Source of the DNA: Pseudomonas parafulva
GTDB lineage: Bacteria > Pseudomonadota > Gammaproteobacteria > Pseudomonadales > Pseudomonadaceae
NCBI RefSeq assembly: GCF_000800255.1
Contig: NZ_CP009747.1
Span: 3,410,001-3,474,000 of the forward strand
Direction of reading: 5' to 3'
Length of the DNA stretch: 64,000 nucleotides
Shown: piece by piece, positions 1-8,872 of the stretch
Layout of the letters: the number at the start of each line of letters is the position of its first letter
Position numbering within the stretch: position 1 is the first letter of the stretch
Made by a program: the position numbers and the translations under genes
Notes under the pieces: generated by a model
Told to the model about the DNA's origin: nothing
Database searches by the model: none
What the model saw: the letters and a program-made list of their open reading frames with translations, nothing else

Positions 1-773
1 TGCGCCTGCTGGCCGCGACCATCGAGTTCCTGCACACCGCCACGCTGCTGCACGACGACGTGGTGGACATGTCCGGCATGCGCCGCGGCCGCTCCACCGC
101 CAATGCCCTGTGGGGCAATGCGCCCAGCGTGCTGGTGGGCGACTTCCTCTATTCGCGTTCGTTCGAGATGATGGTCGAACTGGGCTCGATGTCGGTCATG
201 CAGATCCTCTCCAAGGCCACCCGGGTGATTGCCGAGGGTGAAGTGCTGCAACTGTCGCGGGTACGTGACGCCAGCACCAGTGAAGAGGTGTACATGGACG
301 TCATCCGCGGCAAGACCGCCATGCTCTTCGAGGCCTCCACCCACAGCGCCGCGGCGCTGGCCGGTGCCAGCGAGCAGCAGCGTGAAGCCCTGCGTACCTT
401 CGGCGACCACCTGGGCGTGGCCTTCCAACTGGTCGACGACCTGCTCGACTACAAGGGCGACTCCGAGACCCTGGGCAAGAACGTCGGCGACGACCTGGCC
501 GAAGGCAAGCCCACCTTGCCACTGATCTACACCATGCGCGAAGGCACTGCCGAGCAGGCCGCACTGGTGCGCCAGGCCATCCAGAAAGGCGGCCTGGAAG
601 ACCTCGAGCAGATCCGCCTGGCCGTCGAAGCCTCCGGCGCGCTGGACTACACCGCGAACCTGGCCCGCGACTACGTCGCCCGCGCCATCGCCTGCCTGGA
701 AGTGCTGCCGGCGAGCGACTATCGCGATGCGCTGGTGGAGCTCAGCGAGTTTGCGGTCGCGCGTACGCACTGA
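1..773 (+). CDS. ispB: Octaprenyl diphosphate synthase, 3' part (5' end outside window)
   Basis: Trans-isoprenyl diphosphate synthase that makes the polyprenyl side chain of ubiquinone from FPP and IPP. The open frame runs in from base 3 with no start codon in the window, so the gene is truncated on the left by the window edge. The first aspartate-rich motif (LLHDDVVD, about base 42-68) and the second (LVDDLLDYKGD, about base 430-462) are both present, followed by the GKNVGDDLAEGKP segment typical of the family. The GTG at base 60 lies inside the first Asp-rich motif and cannot be the start. Neighbours match the ispB region of other pseudomonads. The function is family-based; the exact chain length (C40 or C45) cannot be read from sequence. 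Confidence 0.93.
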   Translation, partial: RLLAATIEFLHTATLLHDDVVDMSGMRRGRSTANALWGNAPSVLVGDFLYSRSFEMMVELGSMSVMQILSKATRVIAEGEVLQLSRVRDASTSEEVYMDVIRGKTAMLFEASTHSAAALAGASEQQREALRTFGDHLGVAFQLVDDLLDYKGDSETLGKNVGDDLAEGKPTLPLIYTMREGTAEQAALVRQAIQKGGLEDLEQIRLAVEASGALDYTANLARDYVARAIACLEVLPASDYRDALVELSEFAVARTH

Positions 774-942
774 CCGATAGACCCCATCGTGCTTATCGCG
801 GGGCAAGCCCGCTCCCAGGATCGTCGTCATCCTGTGAGAGCGCGCCTGCCCCGCGCTTGCGTTGGCCCAGAGAAAATACCTCTGCGCGGCAAAACCTTAT
901 ACAATGTGCGCCTTTGATCCCCCTATCTACCAAGGAACCGAA

Positions 943-1284
943 GTGAGCACTTTGCCGCCCTGCCCCGCCTGCAACTCCGAATACACCTACGAGGATGGCA
1001 CCCAGCTGATCTGCCCCGAATGCGCCCACGAATGGTCGGCCAGCGGCGAGGCCGAGGTGGCCAGCGACGACGTGGTGAAGAAGGACTCGGTCGGCAACGT
1101 CCTGCAGGACGGTGACACCGTTACCGTGATCAAGGACCTCAAGGTCAAAGGCTCGTCGCTGGTGGTCAAGGTCGGCACCAAGGTCAAGAACATCCGCCTG
1201 TGCGATGGCGATCACGACATCGACTGCAAGATCGACGGTATCGGCGCCATGAAGCTCAAGTCCGAGTTCGTGCGCAAGGTCTGA
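943..1284 (+). CDS. yjdM: Zinc-ribbon alkylphosphonate-utilisation-type protein (YjdM/PhnA family)
   Basis: 113-aa cytosolic protein of the YjdM (formerly PhnA) family. An N-terminal zinc ribbon shows two CxxC-type pairs (CPAC near residue 7, CPEC near residue 26). A C-terminal barrel-like domain carries the family signature [23 protein letters not shown]. The GTG at 943 is chosen because an AAGGAA ribosome site sits 7 bases upstream and the protein then begins just before the ribbon; a longer open frame from 862 has no such support. Despite the old name, the family is not linked to C-P lyase chemistry, and its role is unclear. The gene stands alone between ispB and a small iron-box gene. Confidence 0.85.
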   Translation: MSTLPPCPACNSEYTYEDGTQLICPECAHEWSASGEAEVASDDVVKKDSVGNVLQDGDTVTVIKDLKVKGSSLVVKVGTKVKNIRLCDGDHDIDCKIDGIGAMKLKSEFVRKV

Positions 1285-1384
1285 CCTGCCGCCGCCGGGC
1301 TGCCCACGGGCGGTCCGGCCGGGTCCTGCAACGGGGTCCGCTGCACCATTTGGCAGAATTCGGCTAATAGACACTTGCTATTCT

Positions 1385-1403
1385 GATAATAAGAATTATT
1401 CTC
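1385..1403. promoter_or_regulatory. Fur box candidate upstream of the small gene at 1434
   Basis: The 19-base sequence starting GATAATAAGAATTATT matches the GATAAT-trimer Fur consensus at 15 of 19 positions by hand count. It sits 31 bases before the start codon of the next gene, in a locally AT-rich stretch, where it would cover or adjoin the promoter. Iron-dependent repression of the gene at 1434 is inferred. Confidence 0.7.
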
Positions 1404-1433
1404 ATTGGAAATCGCTCTCCAAGGAGAATTGCC

Positions 1434-1679
1434 ATGACCTACCTGATCGACGCCTGGCTCGACCGTCCCCATCCCTACCTGCGCATCCTGCACCGCGAGA
1501 CCGGCGAAGTCTGCGCCGTGCTCGAAGAAGAAGCGCTCGACGAACTGCGCGACCAGGGCGACCTGGATCTCACTGGGCTGAATTCGAGTGAACCGGGGGT
1601 GCTGAAAGAGGTGGTGCGCAACCTGTTCCTGTTCTGCTATGCACGGGCGTTGCGCCCTGGCGGAACCGATTGGAATTGA
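1434..1679 (+). CDS. Conserved small protein, PA4570-like, probably iron-regulated
   Basis: 81-aa protein with no recognised domain. It is acidic in the middle (EEEALDELRDQGDLDL) and has no signal peptide or membrane segment. A strong AAGGAG ribosome site lies 7 bases before the ATG. A near-consensus Fur box precedes it. The position between ispB/yjdM and the FKBP gene matches PA4570 of P. aeruginosa, which I recall as iron-responsive; that link is from memory. The function is unknown. It converges on the FKBP gene, with a long hairpin between the two. Confidence 0.75.
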   Translation: MTYLIDAWLDRPHPYLRILHRETGEVCAVLEEEALDELRDQGDLDLTGLNSSEPGVLKEVVRNLFLFCYARALRPGGTDWN

Positions 1680-1697
1680 GTGTGGCAGGGCCGACGA

Positions 1698-1746
1698 CAT
1701 CCCAGGGTGAACCCGAAGCCTGCCGGCACGGGCTTACCCTGGGATG
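1698..1746. terminator. Hairpin between convergent genes (probable bidirectional terminator)
   Basis: A perfect 11-base inverted repeat (CATCCCAGGGT / ACCCTGGGATG) encloses a second small stem (AAGCC/GGCTT). It lies between the convergent ends of the gene at 1434-1679 and the FKBP gene. There is no strong T-tract, so termination efficiency is uncertain. Confidence 0.6.
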
Positions 1747-1760
1747 AATACGCCGTGGTC

Positions 1761-2378
1761 TTACAGAACGTCGAGCAGTTCGACGTCGAACACCAGTGTG
1801 CTGTGCGGCGGGATGCTGCCCACGCCTTGGGCGCCATAGGCCAGTTCGCTCGGCACGTACAGGCGCCATTTGCTGCCGGCATTCATCAGTTGCAGCGCCT
1901 CGGTCCAACCGGCGATCACGCCACCGACCGGGAATTCGGCTGGCTGGCCGCGCTCGTAGGAGCTGTCGAACACGGTGCCGTCGATCAAGGTGCCGTGGTA
2001 GTGAGTGCGCACATTGTCTTCACGGCTCGGCTTGGCGCCGCTGCCGGCGGTCAGCACTTCGAACTGCAGACCCGAGGCCAGGGTGGTGACTCCGTCGCGC
2101 TTGGCGTTGTCGGCCAGGAACTGCTTGCCAACGGCAGCAGCGGCTTCGGCCTTGGCCGCCGCTTCGGCCTGCATCACTTCGCGGATGACCTTGAAGCTGG
2201 CAGACAGGTCCGCCTCGCTGACACGGCTGTCGGCGCCATTGAAGGCGTCGGTCAGGCCCGCCAGGATCGCTTCCAGGCTCACGCCCGGCGGCGGGTTGTC
2301 ACGCAGTTGGCCACCCAACTGACGGCCGATGCCGTAGCTGACGCGGGTTTCGTCGGTGGACAGATTCAGTTCGGACAT
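1761..2378 (-). CDS. fklB: FKBP-type peptidyl-prolyl cis-trans isomerase (FklB/FkpA type)
   Basis: 205-aa isomerase that speeds cis-trans conversion of X-Pro bonds. An N-terminal dimerisation domain (residues about 1-95, starting MSELNLSTDETRVSYGIGRQLG) is followed by an FKBP catalytic domain (about 100-205) with the signature VRTHYHGTLIDGTVFDSSY and the VIAGWTEAL and PSELAYG segments. There is no signal peptide, which favours the cytosolic FklB form over periplasmic FkpA. The start at 2378 has GGAGCG upstream; an upstream extension to 2423 lacks family similarity. The 3' end faces the gene at 1434. Confidence 0.9.
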   Translation of the reverse strand: MSELNLSTDETRVSYGIGRQLGGQLRDNPPPGVSLEAILAGLTDAFNGADSRVSEADLSASFKVIREVMQAEAAAKAEAAAAVGKQFLADNAKRDGVTTLASGLQFEVLTAGSGAKPSREDNVRTHYHGTLIDGTVFDSSYERGQPAEFPVGGVIAGWTEALQLMNAGSKWRLYVPSELAYGAQGVGSIPPHSTLVFDVELLDVL

Positions 2379-2462
2379 TACTCGCTCCACTTGAGGGCGC
2401 CTGACATCCGCGCCCTTCGTCAAAAGGGCGAGCAGCCTAACACCGGGCAGCGGGACGCTGCC

Positions 2463-2535
2463 AGCGGCAAGCTACAAGCGAGAGCCCATCACCTATCCGC
2501 TCTTTCTTGCCGCTTGAAGCTCGAAGCTTGCCGCT
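2463..2535. repeat. REP-type inverted repeat
   Basis: AGCGGCAAGCT at the left pairs with AGCTTGCCGCT at the right, with a further GCCGCTTGAAGCT copy between. The same GCGGCAAGC core recurs at 38364-38431. It abuts the stop codon of the UPF0114 gene and could stabilise or end its message. Short palindromes of this kind are common between Pseudomonas genes. Confidence 0.65.
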
Positions 2536-3023
2536 CAATGCTTGGTGAGCTTGTCCAGGTAGCCCATGACGAACGCAGACACCACGAAGGTCATGTGGAT
2601 GATCACGTACCACATCAGGTACTCGGTGGAGATGTTCTGCGCGTCCATGAACACCCGCAGCAGGTGGATCGAGGAGATGGCGACGATGGAGGCGGCGACT
2701 TTCATCTTCAGCGACGAAGAGTCCATCTTGCCCAGCCAGTTGAGCTTCTCCTTGCTGTCGTCGATGTCCAGTTGCGAGACGAAGTTCTCGTAGCCGGAGA
2801 TCATCACCATCACCAGCAAGCCGCCGACCAGCGACATGTCGATCAACGACAGAATCACCAGGATCAGGTCGGCTTCGCTGAGTGAGAAAACGCTGGGCAG
2901 GACGTGGATCACTTCCTGGAAGAACTTCAGCGCCAGGGCCAGCAGGCCCAGGGACAGGCCGAAGTAGATCGGCGCGAGCAGCCAGCGTGAGGCATACATC
3001 GCATTTTCGAGAATACGTTCCAT
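2535..3023 (-). CDS. yqhA: UPF0114 (TIGR00645) inner-membrane protein, YqhA family
   Basis: 162-aa integral membrane protein, the usual family length. Three to four hydrophobic segments are visible (about residues 12-35, 50-75, 105-122 and 135-155), with the conserved stretch [25 protein letters not shown] split over the second. The start at [14 protein letters not shown] is the family N-terminus; an upstream open extension to 3053 lacks similarity. The function of the family is unknown. It lies between the FKBP gene and a small PA4575-like gene, as in other pseudomonads. Confidence 0.88.
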   Translation of the reverse strand: MERILENAMYASRWLLAPIYFGLSLGLLALALKFFQEVIHVLPSVFSLSEADLILVILSLIDMSLVGGLLVMVMISGYENFVSQLDIDDSKEKLNWLGKMDSSSLKMKVAASIVAISSIHLLRVFMDAQNISTEYLMWYVIIHMTFVVSAFVMGYLDKLTKH

Positions 3024-3117
3024 GGAGGCTAGGGACTCGTGAATGACGCACATAGGGCGCGCGAGTATAGCCAGCCACCTGTGACAGCAAAAGCCCGCAG
3101 CGTTGCCTCAGCGACGT

Positions 3118-3456
3118 TCAGTTGTCCGGACGGAAGCGGTAGTCACCCAGGTTGCGGCAGCGGTCACCATTGATCTGACGCAACTGCGCCTGCAAATGCA
3201 GACACCAGATCTGTGGGTCATCGCTGAGCTGGTAGCCGTGCAGGGTGAGGCTGTCGACCACGGCGTTCATCACCGATTCGGCCACCTGCGGACCGTGGAA
3301 CGGGCCTTGGGCCTTGATGGCCGATGGCTGCTCACCGGCCATGCCGGCGGCGAACAGCAAAGTCCACAGGCCATTGTCGCCGGCCAGCGGACGAATGCTG
3401 CACTCGATACGGGTCACCAGGCCGAGGCACTGGCGGGTAAGGCTGAGGTTGCGCAT
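3118..3456 (-). CDS. Conserved small protein, PA4575-like
   Basis: 112-aa soluble protein of unknown function. A very strong ribosome site (GGAGGGG) precedes the ATG at 3456, which fixes the start; the open frame extends upstream to 3513 without such a signal. Visible features are the segments GLWTLLFAAGMAGEQ and DRCRNLGDYRFRPDN at the C-terminus. There are no membrane segments. Its position between the UPF0114 gene and the Lon-like protease matches PA4575 of P. aeruginosa by synteny from memory. Confidence 0.72.
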   Translation of the reverse strand: MRNLSLTRQCLGLVTRIECSIRPLAGDNGLWTLLFAAGMAGEQPSAIKAQGPFHGPQVAESVMNAVVDSLTLHGYQLSDDPQIWCLHLQAQLRQINGDRCRNLGDYRFRPDN

Positions 3457-3618
3457 GGCAGCGTCCCCTCCTTCAAAGCCCTGTTCAGCCTGCGACTGGC
3501 AGGCTGTTTTCATCCTGAACCCTGAAAGCGTCCTTAGTTCCAGCCTAGACGCCTACAGGTCGAGTTGGAAAACCGGCGCCGAACGGTAGCCACTGGCCGC
3601 CAGCGCCAGTTTGTTGAC

Positions 3619-6057
3619 TCAGGCGGGCTTGGCCTGGGCCACCATCTCTTCCAGCCGTTCCTTCTCGGCGTCCTTGATGTCGTCCTCGCTGATCATCTCG
3701 GCGATGACCCGCAGGCGTTCCACCACACGCGCATTGACGCTGCCTTCGGGGAACTCGCCGTTCTCGTCCGGCGTGCCGGCTTCTTCGCCCACCAGCAGGC
3801 TCAGCGCCTCGTCGGCCTGGCTGACGGCGTACACATGGAAGCGCCCCGCCTCTACCGCCTGCAGCACCCGCTCGTCGAGCATCAGCGTGGCGACGTTGGC
3901 GCGCGGAATGATTACCCCCTGCTCGCCGGTCAGGCCGCGTGCCTCGCACAGCCGGAAGAAGCCTTCGATCTTCTCGTTGACCCCACCGACCGCCTGCACT
4001 TCGCCGAACTGGTTGATCGATCCGGTGATGGCGAAGCATTGCTTGAGCGGCGTGCGCGACAACGCCGAGATCAGCGTACAGGCCTCGCCCAGCGAGGCAC
4101 TGTCGCCATCGACGTAACCGTACGACTGCTCCAGGGCGATGCTCGCCGAAATGGCCAGGGGGAATTCCTGGGCGTAGCGGCTGCCCATGTAACCGGTGAG
4201 GATCATCACGCCCTTGGAGTGGATCGGCTGACCGAGGTTGACTTCGCGCTCGATGTCGACGATGCCGCTGCCACCGGGATAGACCGTGGCCGAGATCCGC
4301 GCCGGCATGCCGAACGCCGAGTCGCCCACCTCCAAGACGGTCAGGCCGTTGCACTTGCCGATGGCTGCGCCTTCGCTGTCGATCAGGATGATGCCGGCGA
4401 GCATGTCGTCGAGGACTCGCTGCGACACCCGACCGGTGCGCGTGGCCTTGGCCTTGAGCGCCCGCTCGATGTGCCCAGCGTCGGTCATCTCGTCACCGGC
4501 CAATTGGCGAATGAAGTCGGCCTCGCTGACAAGCTGGAACAAGTCGCCGATGCGCGCCGACAGCCGCGCCTGGTTTTCCGCCAGGCGTGCGCTGAAGGTG
4601 GCCAGGCGCGCCACCGCATCGCTGGTCAGCGGCGCCATGCCTTCCTCGTTGGTGCGCGTGCGCAGCAACTGGGCGAACTGCTCCAGGTTCTCGTCGACCA
4701 TCGGCAGGTCTTCGTCGAAGTCGACCAGGACGCGGAACATTTCCTGGAAATCTGGATCGTGGTCCTGCAGGGCGTAATAGAGCTGGCGTGAGCCGATGAT
4801 CACCAGCTTGACGTTGAGCGGGATCATCTGCGGCGTGAGGGTGACGGTGGCGATACGCCCCAATTCGCCGAGCGGCGACTCCATCTTCAGCTTGCGCGAT
4901 TGCAACGCGCGCTTGAGTGCATCCCAGACGAAGGGCTCGCCGAGCATTTTCTCGGCTTCGAGAATCAGGAAGCCGCCGTTGGCCCGGTGCAGAGCCCCGG
5001 AGCGCAGTTGCCGGTAGGAGGTGGAAAGCGCGCCCTGGTCGGTGCTGTATTCGATGCGCCCGAACAGGTTGTCATAGGTCGGATGCGGCTCGAACACCAC
5101 CGGCGCGCCGCCGTCCAGCGGATGACCGACCACCAGGCTCGGCGCGTATTGCTCTTCGAGCATCTTGCGCGCCACGGCGTCGGTCTTGGCATCGTCGACC
5201 AGTTGCTCGACCACGGTGCGCAGCAGGTTCAACTGCATCGATTGCAGGTAGGCGCACACCGCCGCGTTCTCGGCGTATTTTTCCGACAACGGCGCCAGCA
5301 GCGGTTGCAGGGCCAGGGTGATGGTTTCTTCGTTGAGCTCGCGCAGCTGATTGTTCGACTCGCGCTTCCACTGCGGCAGGCTGGACAGCTCCTCGTTGAG
5401 ACGCTCCTCCAGCGCGGCGATGTCCTCGTGGAACTGTTCGCGCACCTCTTCGGGCAACTGGGCGAACTCGGCTTCATCCAGCGCCTTGCCGTCGGCCATG
5501 GGGGTGAACGCCACGTTGCTGGCGTCGCGGTACAGCGCCACGTCCTTTTCCAGCGACGCCCGCTCGATCACATCCAGGGCGCGGTCATAGCGTTGGTTGA
5601 AGGCGCGGTCGATGGCGCCTTTCTTCTGCTGGTAGGCCGGGTGTTCGAACACCGCCGGGAAGGTCGCCAGCAGGTTGCCGATCAGGCCATTCATGTCGGC
5701 GATGAACTCGCTGGCGCTGGCTGACGGCAACTCCAGGGCGCGCGGCTCGCGCAGGTCGTCGAAGTTGTTGACGTAGACCCAGTCCGAGGGCGTCTTCTGG
5801 CGCTTGCCCTCGGCCTTCAGGTAGCGTTTGACGAACGAGAAGCGGCCGGTGCCGGGCTCACCCATCACGAAGACGTTATAACCAGGCCGCGGCATGGCCA
5901 CACCGAATTGCAGGGCCTCAACGGCACGTTCCTGGCCCAGTACTCCGCGAAACGGCTCCAGATCGTCGGTGTGGGTGAAGGCGAACTGCTCGGGCGAGAA
6001 ACGCCGGGTCAGGGCTTCGGGCGCCAGACGCAGGCGCGCGGCAACGGGATCGGGCAT
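3619..6057 (-). CDS. LonB/YcbZ-like ATP-dependent protease (S16 family)
   Basis: 812-aa AAA+ serine protease fused in one chain. The ATPase part (about residues 20-580) has a Walker-A-like GEPGTGRFS in which Arg replaces the usual Lys, then a long helical insertion (about 130-310). The C-terminal S16 domain carries the Ser-Lys dyad: Ser653 in GDSAS and Lys696 in GGVNEKIEG. The 43-residue spacing equals that of Lon. It lacks the N-terminal substrate domain of LonA, so it belongs to the YcbZ/PA4576 group, whose substrates are poorly known. The start follows a GGAAA site. The altered Walker A Lys should be checked in homologues, because it may be a family trait. Confidence 0.88.
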   Translation of the reverse strand: MPDPVAARLRLAPEALTRRFSPEQFAFTHTDDLEPFRGVLGQERAVEALQFGVAMPRPGYNVFVMGEPGTGRFSFVKRYLKAEGKRQKTPSDWVYVNNFDDLREPRALELPSASASEFIADMNGLIGNLLATFPAVFEHPAYQQKKGAIDRAFNQRYDRALDVIERASLEKDVALYRDASNVAFTPMADGKALDEAEFAQLPEEVREQFHEDIAALEERLNEELSSLPQWKRESNNQLRELNEETITLALQPLLAPLSEKYAENAAVCAYLQSMQLNLLRTVVEQLVDDAKTDAVARKMLEEQYAPSLVVGHPLDGGAPVVFEPHPTYDNLFGRIEYSTDQGALSTSYRQLRSGALHRANGGFLILEAEKMLGEPFVWDALKRALQSRKLKMESPLGELGRIATVTLTPQMIPLNVKLVIIGSRQLYYALQDHDPDFQEMFRVLVDFDEDLPMVDENLEQFAQLLRTRTNEEGMAPLTSDAVARLATFSARLAENQARLSARIGDLFQLVSEADFIRQLAGDEMTDAGHIERALKAKATRTGRVSQRVLDDMLAGIILIDSEGAAIGKCNGLTVLEVGDSAFGMPARISATVYPGGSGIVDIEREVNLGQPIHSKGVMILTGYMGSRYAQEFPLAISASIALEQSYGYVDGDSASLGEACTLISALSRTPLKQCFAITGSINQFGEVQAVGGVNEKIEGFFRLCEARGLTGEQGVIIPRANVATLMLDERVLQAVEAGRFHVYAVSQADEALSLLVGEEAGTPDENGEFPEGSVNARVVERLRVIAEMISEDDIKDAEKERLEEMVAQAKPA

Positions 6058-6307
6058 CGGGTTTCCTTACTTCGGCGGGGCGGATGAAGGCATTCTGGGG
6101 CTGTGGGCGCGCGCCTGGCAAGGCTCGCCGAGACTTTATGTCGCAGCGCAAAAAGCGCGTGCAATAGAATTTTTCGCAATCGCTGACGCAACTAATGGTT
6201 AGCGCCTAAACTCCAAACTGCGCGGGTGGGTTTCATGCTTTCCCGCCTGGCAATGAACTGCCAGACAACCCTGATCATTGATACGTATCGAAAAAGAGAA
6301 TAACGCT

Positions 6308-6796
6308 ATGAAACGGATTCTTCTGGGTACCTTGTTCGCCGCGGTTTCGATCAACGCCATGGCAGAAGCGCCAGGCGGCCCGAACTGCGGTTGGGGCAAC
6401 CTGCTGTTCGAAGGCCAGCGCGGCACGCCGGCGCACTTCCTGGCTTCCACCACCAACGGCACCTCCGGTAACGCCACCTTCGGCATGACCTCCGGCACCA
6501 ACGGCTGCTCCACCAAGGCTGCGCTGACCTACGGCGGCAAATCCTGGCTGGCCATGAACGGCACCATGAACGAGCTGTCCGAAGACATGGCGCAAGGCCA
6601 GGGCGAAGCCCTGACCACCTACGCCGTGGTCATGGGCGTGAAACCAGAAGACCGCGCGCGCTTCGCCTCGGTCACCCACGACCACTTCCAGCAGATCTTC
6701 AGCAGCGCCAACGTCACTGCCGAAGACGTTCACAGCAACACCATCGCTGTCCTGAAAAACGATCCGCAACTGGCCAAGTACGCCACCGAGGCGTAA
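6308..6796 (+). CDS. Exported DUF3015 protein
   Basis: 162-aa protein with a clear signal peptide (MKRILLGTLFAAVSINAMAEA, cleavage near residue 20) and the DUF3015 features GPNCGWGNLLFEGQRGTPAHFLAS and two cysteines. It is predicted to be periplasmic or outer-membrane associated; the function is unknown. The ATG at 6308 fits the signal peptide; an upstream extension to 6278 would precede it with charged residues. A terminator follows directly. A 250-base upstream region contains CTGGCA/TGCCAG and GATACGTATC palindromes, so it probably has its own promoter. The next gene, DUF4105, is also an envelope protein and is a frequent neighbour. Confidence 0.85.
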   Translation: MKRILLGTLFAAVSINAMAEAPGGPNCGWGNLLFEGQRGTPAHFLASTTNGTSGNATFGMTSGTNGCSTKAALTYGGKSWLAMNGTMNELSEDMAQGQGEALTTYAVVMGVKPEDRARFASVTHDHFQQIFSSANVTAEDVHSNTIAVLKNDPQLAKYATEA

Positions 6797-6805
6797 GTTC
6801 GGCCC

Positions 6806-6829
6806 ATCCCGCCCCACACGGGGCGGGAT
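6806..6829 (+). terminator. Hairpin after the DUF3015 gene
   Basis: Perfect 10-base stem ATCCCGCCCC/GGGGCGGGAT with a 4-base loop, 10 bases after the stop codon. It is followed by TTCGTTCG rather than a pure T-run. Confidence 0.7.
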
Positions 6830-6872
6830 TCGTTCGCCTTCCTTTGGCACCTTTCAGAAGTAGTTGCCCCAC

Positions 6873-8726
6873 ATGCTCAAACGCCTCGCCTACCTGACGC
6901 TATGCGCCTGCGCGCCCGCCTATGCGACCCCTTCGCTGGACGAAGCCCGCGTGCAACGCCTGGCCGCCGATCGCTACTGGATCGCCCTGGGCCATTACGA
7001 GACCGCCAAGCTCGGCGGTTGGCGCAGTTATGTGGACGATGACAAATTCTTTCTCGCCGCCGATGGCGCCCATCACCCGGACCGCGAGCTGCGGGCCACG
7101 GTCGATGCGCTGTACGCGCCGGCGAGCCTGGGCGACAAGCACGCCCAATGCGTTTTCCCGGCGCGCACCCGCTGGCTGCGCGAGCAACTGCAGCTCACCG
7201 ACCTGCCCACGCCGGACTGCCAGGAATACCAGCGCTGGTACGCAGACGTGGCGCCGCACAGCGCGGTGCTGATCTTCCCGGCGGCGTACTTGAACAGTCC
7301 GTCCTCGATGTTCGGCCACACCCTGCTGCGCATCGACAAGGCCGACACCCGCAGCAACGACACCACGCTGCTCAGCTACGCGATCAACTTCGGCGCCTAC
7401 ATCGAAGGCAGCGACAACAGCATCCTCTATGCCTGGAAAGGCCTGATGGGCGGCTACCCGGGACTGTTCGCGATGATGCCGTATCAGGAAAAACTCTCCG
7501 AGTACCGCAGCCTGGAGAACCGCGACCTGTGGGAGTACCAGTTGGACCTGACGCCGGAAGAGACCGGACGTATGGTCGAGCACGTGTGGGAACTCAAGCA
7601 GGTGCAGTTCGACTATTTCTTCTTCGACGAGAACTGCTCCTACCGATTGCTGGAGCTGCTGCAGGTGGCCCGCCCCGGCCTGGACCTGACCTCGCAGTTC
7701 CCGCTCACCGCCATCCCCACCGACACGGTCAAGGCGGTCAAGCAGTCGGGCCTGGTCTCGGACGTGCGTTACCGCCCCTCGCGCGAGCGCGAATTGCTGG
7801 CCCGCGCCGAGCCGCTCGATCACGACGAGAAACAGCAAGTGCTGGCGGTCAGCGCCGACACCGCGCAGTTGCAAAGCCCGGCCTTCACCGCCCTGCCCCG
7901 CGAGCGCCAGGCCTTGGTGCAGGACGCCGCCTATCGCCTGGAGCGCTACCGCGCTACCGGCCAGGAACGCGACCCCGAGCAAGCCAAGCGCAGCTTCGAG
8001 CTGCTGCGGGCGATCAACCGCAATCCGCCACCACCGCTGGACATCCAGCGCCCGGGCCTGCCCGAAGACGGTCACCAGTCACGCACCTGGCAACTGGGCG
8101 TCGGCACCCGCGAGGATCGTGCCTTCGCCGAGTACGGCCTGCGCATGGCCTACCACGACCTCAACGACAACGCCTATGGCTTCCCGCTGGGTGCGCAGAT
8201 CGAGATCCTCCAGCTCAAGCTGCGTCAATACGAACACAATGAATGGCAGGTCCAGCGACTGGACCTGGCCACCATCCGCTCGCTGACGCCACGCAACGAG
8301 CTGCTCAAGCCCTGGTCCTGGCAGGTTGCAGGCGGCCTGGAACGGGTACCGGGCAAACACGACGACGAGGTGCTGGTCAGCCACGTCAACGGCGGTGGCG
8401 GTGGGACCTGGCAACTGGCCGATGGGCTGCTCGGCTTTGCCCTGGGCACGGTCCGCGTCGAGCACAACAACGACTTCTCCGAATTCGTCTCGCCAGCGGC
8501 CGGCTTCAATGGCGGTCTGTTATGGCGCAACGGCTTGGGCAACATGACCCTGGAAGCCAAAGGTGACTACTTCACCAATGGCGAAGTGGGTCGCAGCCTG
8601 AGCCTGAACCAGCAGTGGGAAATTTCCCAGAACCTGGGCCTGCGGCTCAGCGCCAAGCGCGAGTTCAGCCACCTGGCCAGCGCACAGAACGAAGTGATGC
8701 TCGAGTTGAAGTGGTACCAGTACTGA
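6873..8726 (+). CDS. DUF4105 envelope protein (Lnb N-terminal periplasmic domain family)
   Basis: 617-aa protein with an N-terminal export signal (MLKRLAYLTLCACAPAYA). Residues about 110-300 hold the DUF4105 core with the papain-like-fold hallmarks SPSSMFGHTLLRID (His likely catalytic) and FFDENCSYRLLELL (Cys likely catalytic), fitting the Lnb/NlpC-related cysteine-hydrolase proposal. The C-terminal third looks like an outer-membrane beta-barrel: alternating strands, ending in an aromatic residue (ELKWYQY). The ATG at 6873 is preferred over the TTG at 6864 because it begins the signal peptide. The substrate is unknown. Confidence 0.85.
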   Translation: MLKRLAYLTLCACAPAYATPSLDEARVQRLAADRYWIALGHYETAKLGGWRSYVDDDKFFLAADGAHHPDRELRATVDALYAPASLGDKHAQCVFPARTRWLREQLQLTDLPTPDCQEYQRWYADVAPHSAVLIFPAAYLNSPSSMFGHTLLRIDKADTRSNDTTLLSYAINFGAYIEGSDNSILYAWKGLMGGYPGLFAMMPYQEKLSEYRSLENRDLWEYQLDLTPEETGRMVEHVWELKQVQFDYFFFDENCSYRLLELLQVARPGLDLTSQFPLTAIPTDTVKAVKQSGLVSDVRYRPSRERELLARAEPLDHDEKQQVLAVSADTAQLQSPAFTALPRERQALVQDAAYRLERYRATGQERDPEQAKRSFELLRAINRNPPPPLDIQRPGLPEDGHQSRTWQLGVGTREDRAFAEYGLRMAYHDLNDNAYGFPLGAQIEILQLKLRQYEHNEWQVQRLDLATIRSLTPRNELLKPWSWQVAGGLERVPGKHDDEVLVSHVNGGGGGTWQLADGLLGFALGTVRVEHNNDFSEFVSPAAGFNGGLLWRNGLGNMTLEAKGDYFTNGEVGRSLSLNQQWEISQNLGLRLSAKREFSHLASAQNEVMLELKWYQY

Positions 8727-8872
8727 GGCGGTCCCCAAGACTGCCAGCCTCGCGAATGAACACACCACCTGGGTAGGCACCGCGTAAAGATCGCAATCCG
8801 GTTACGGCATTTTGACATCGCCGCGACAATTCCCGGCCTAGACTCTCCTTATCACCCGGAGGTCCAGTGTCC

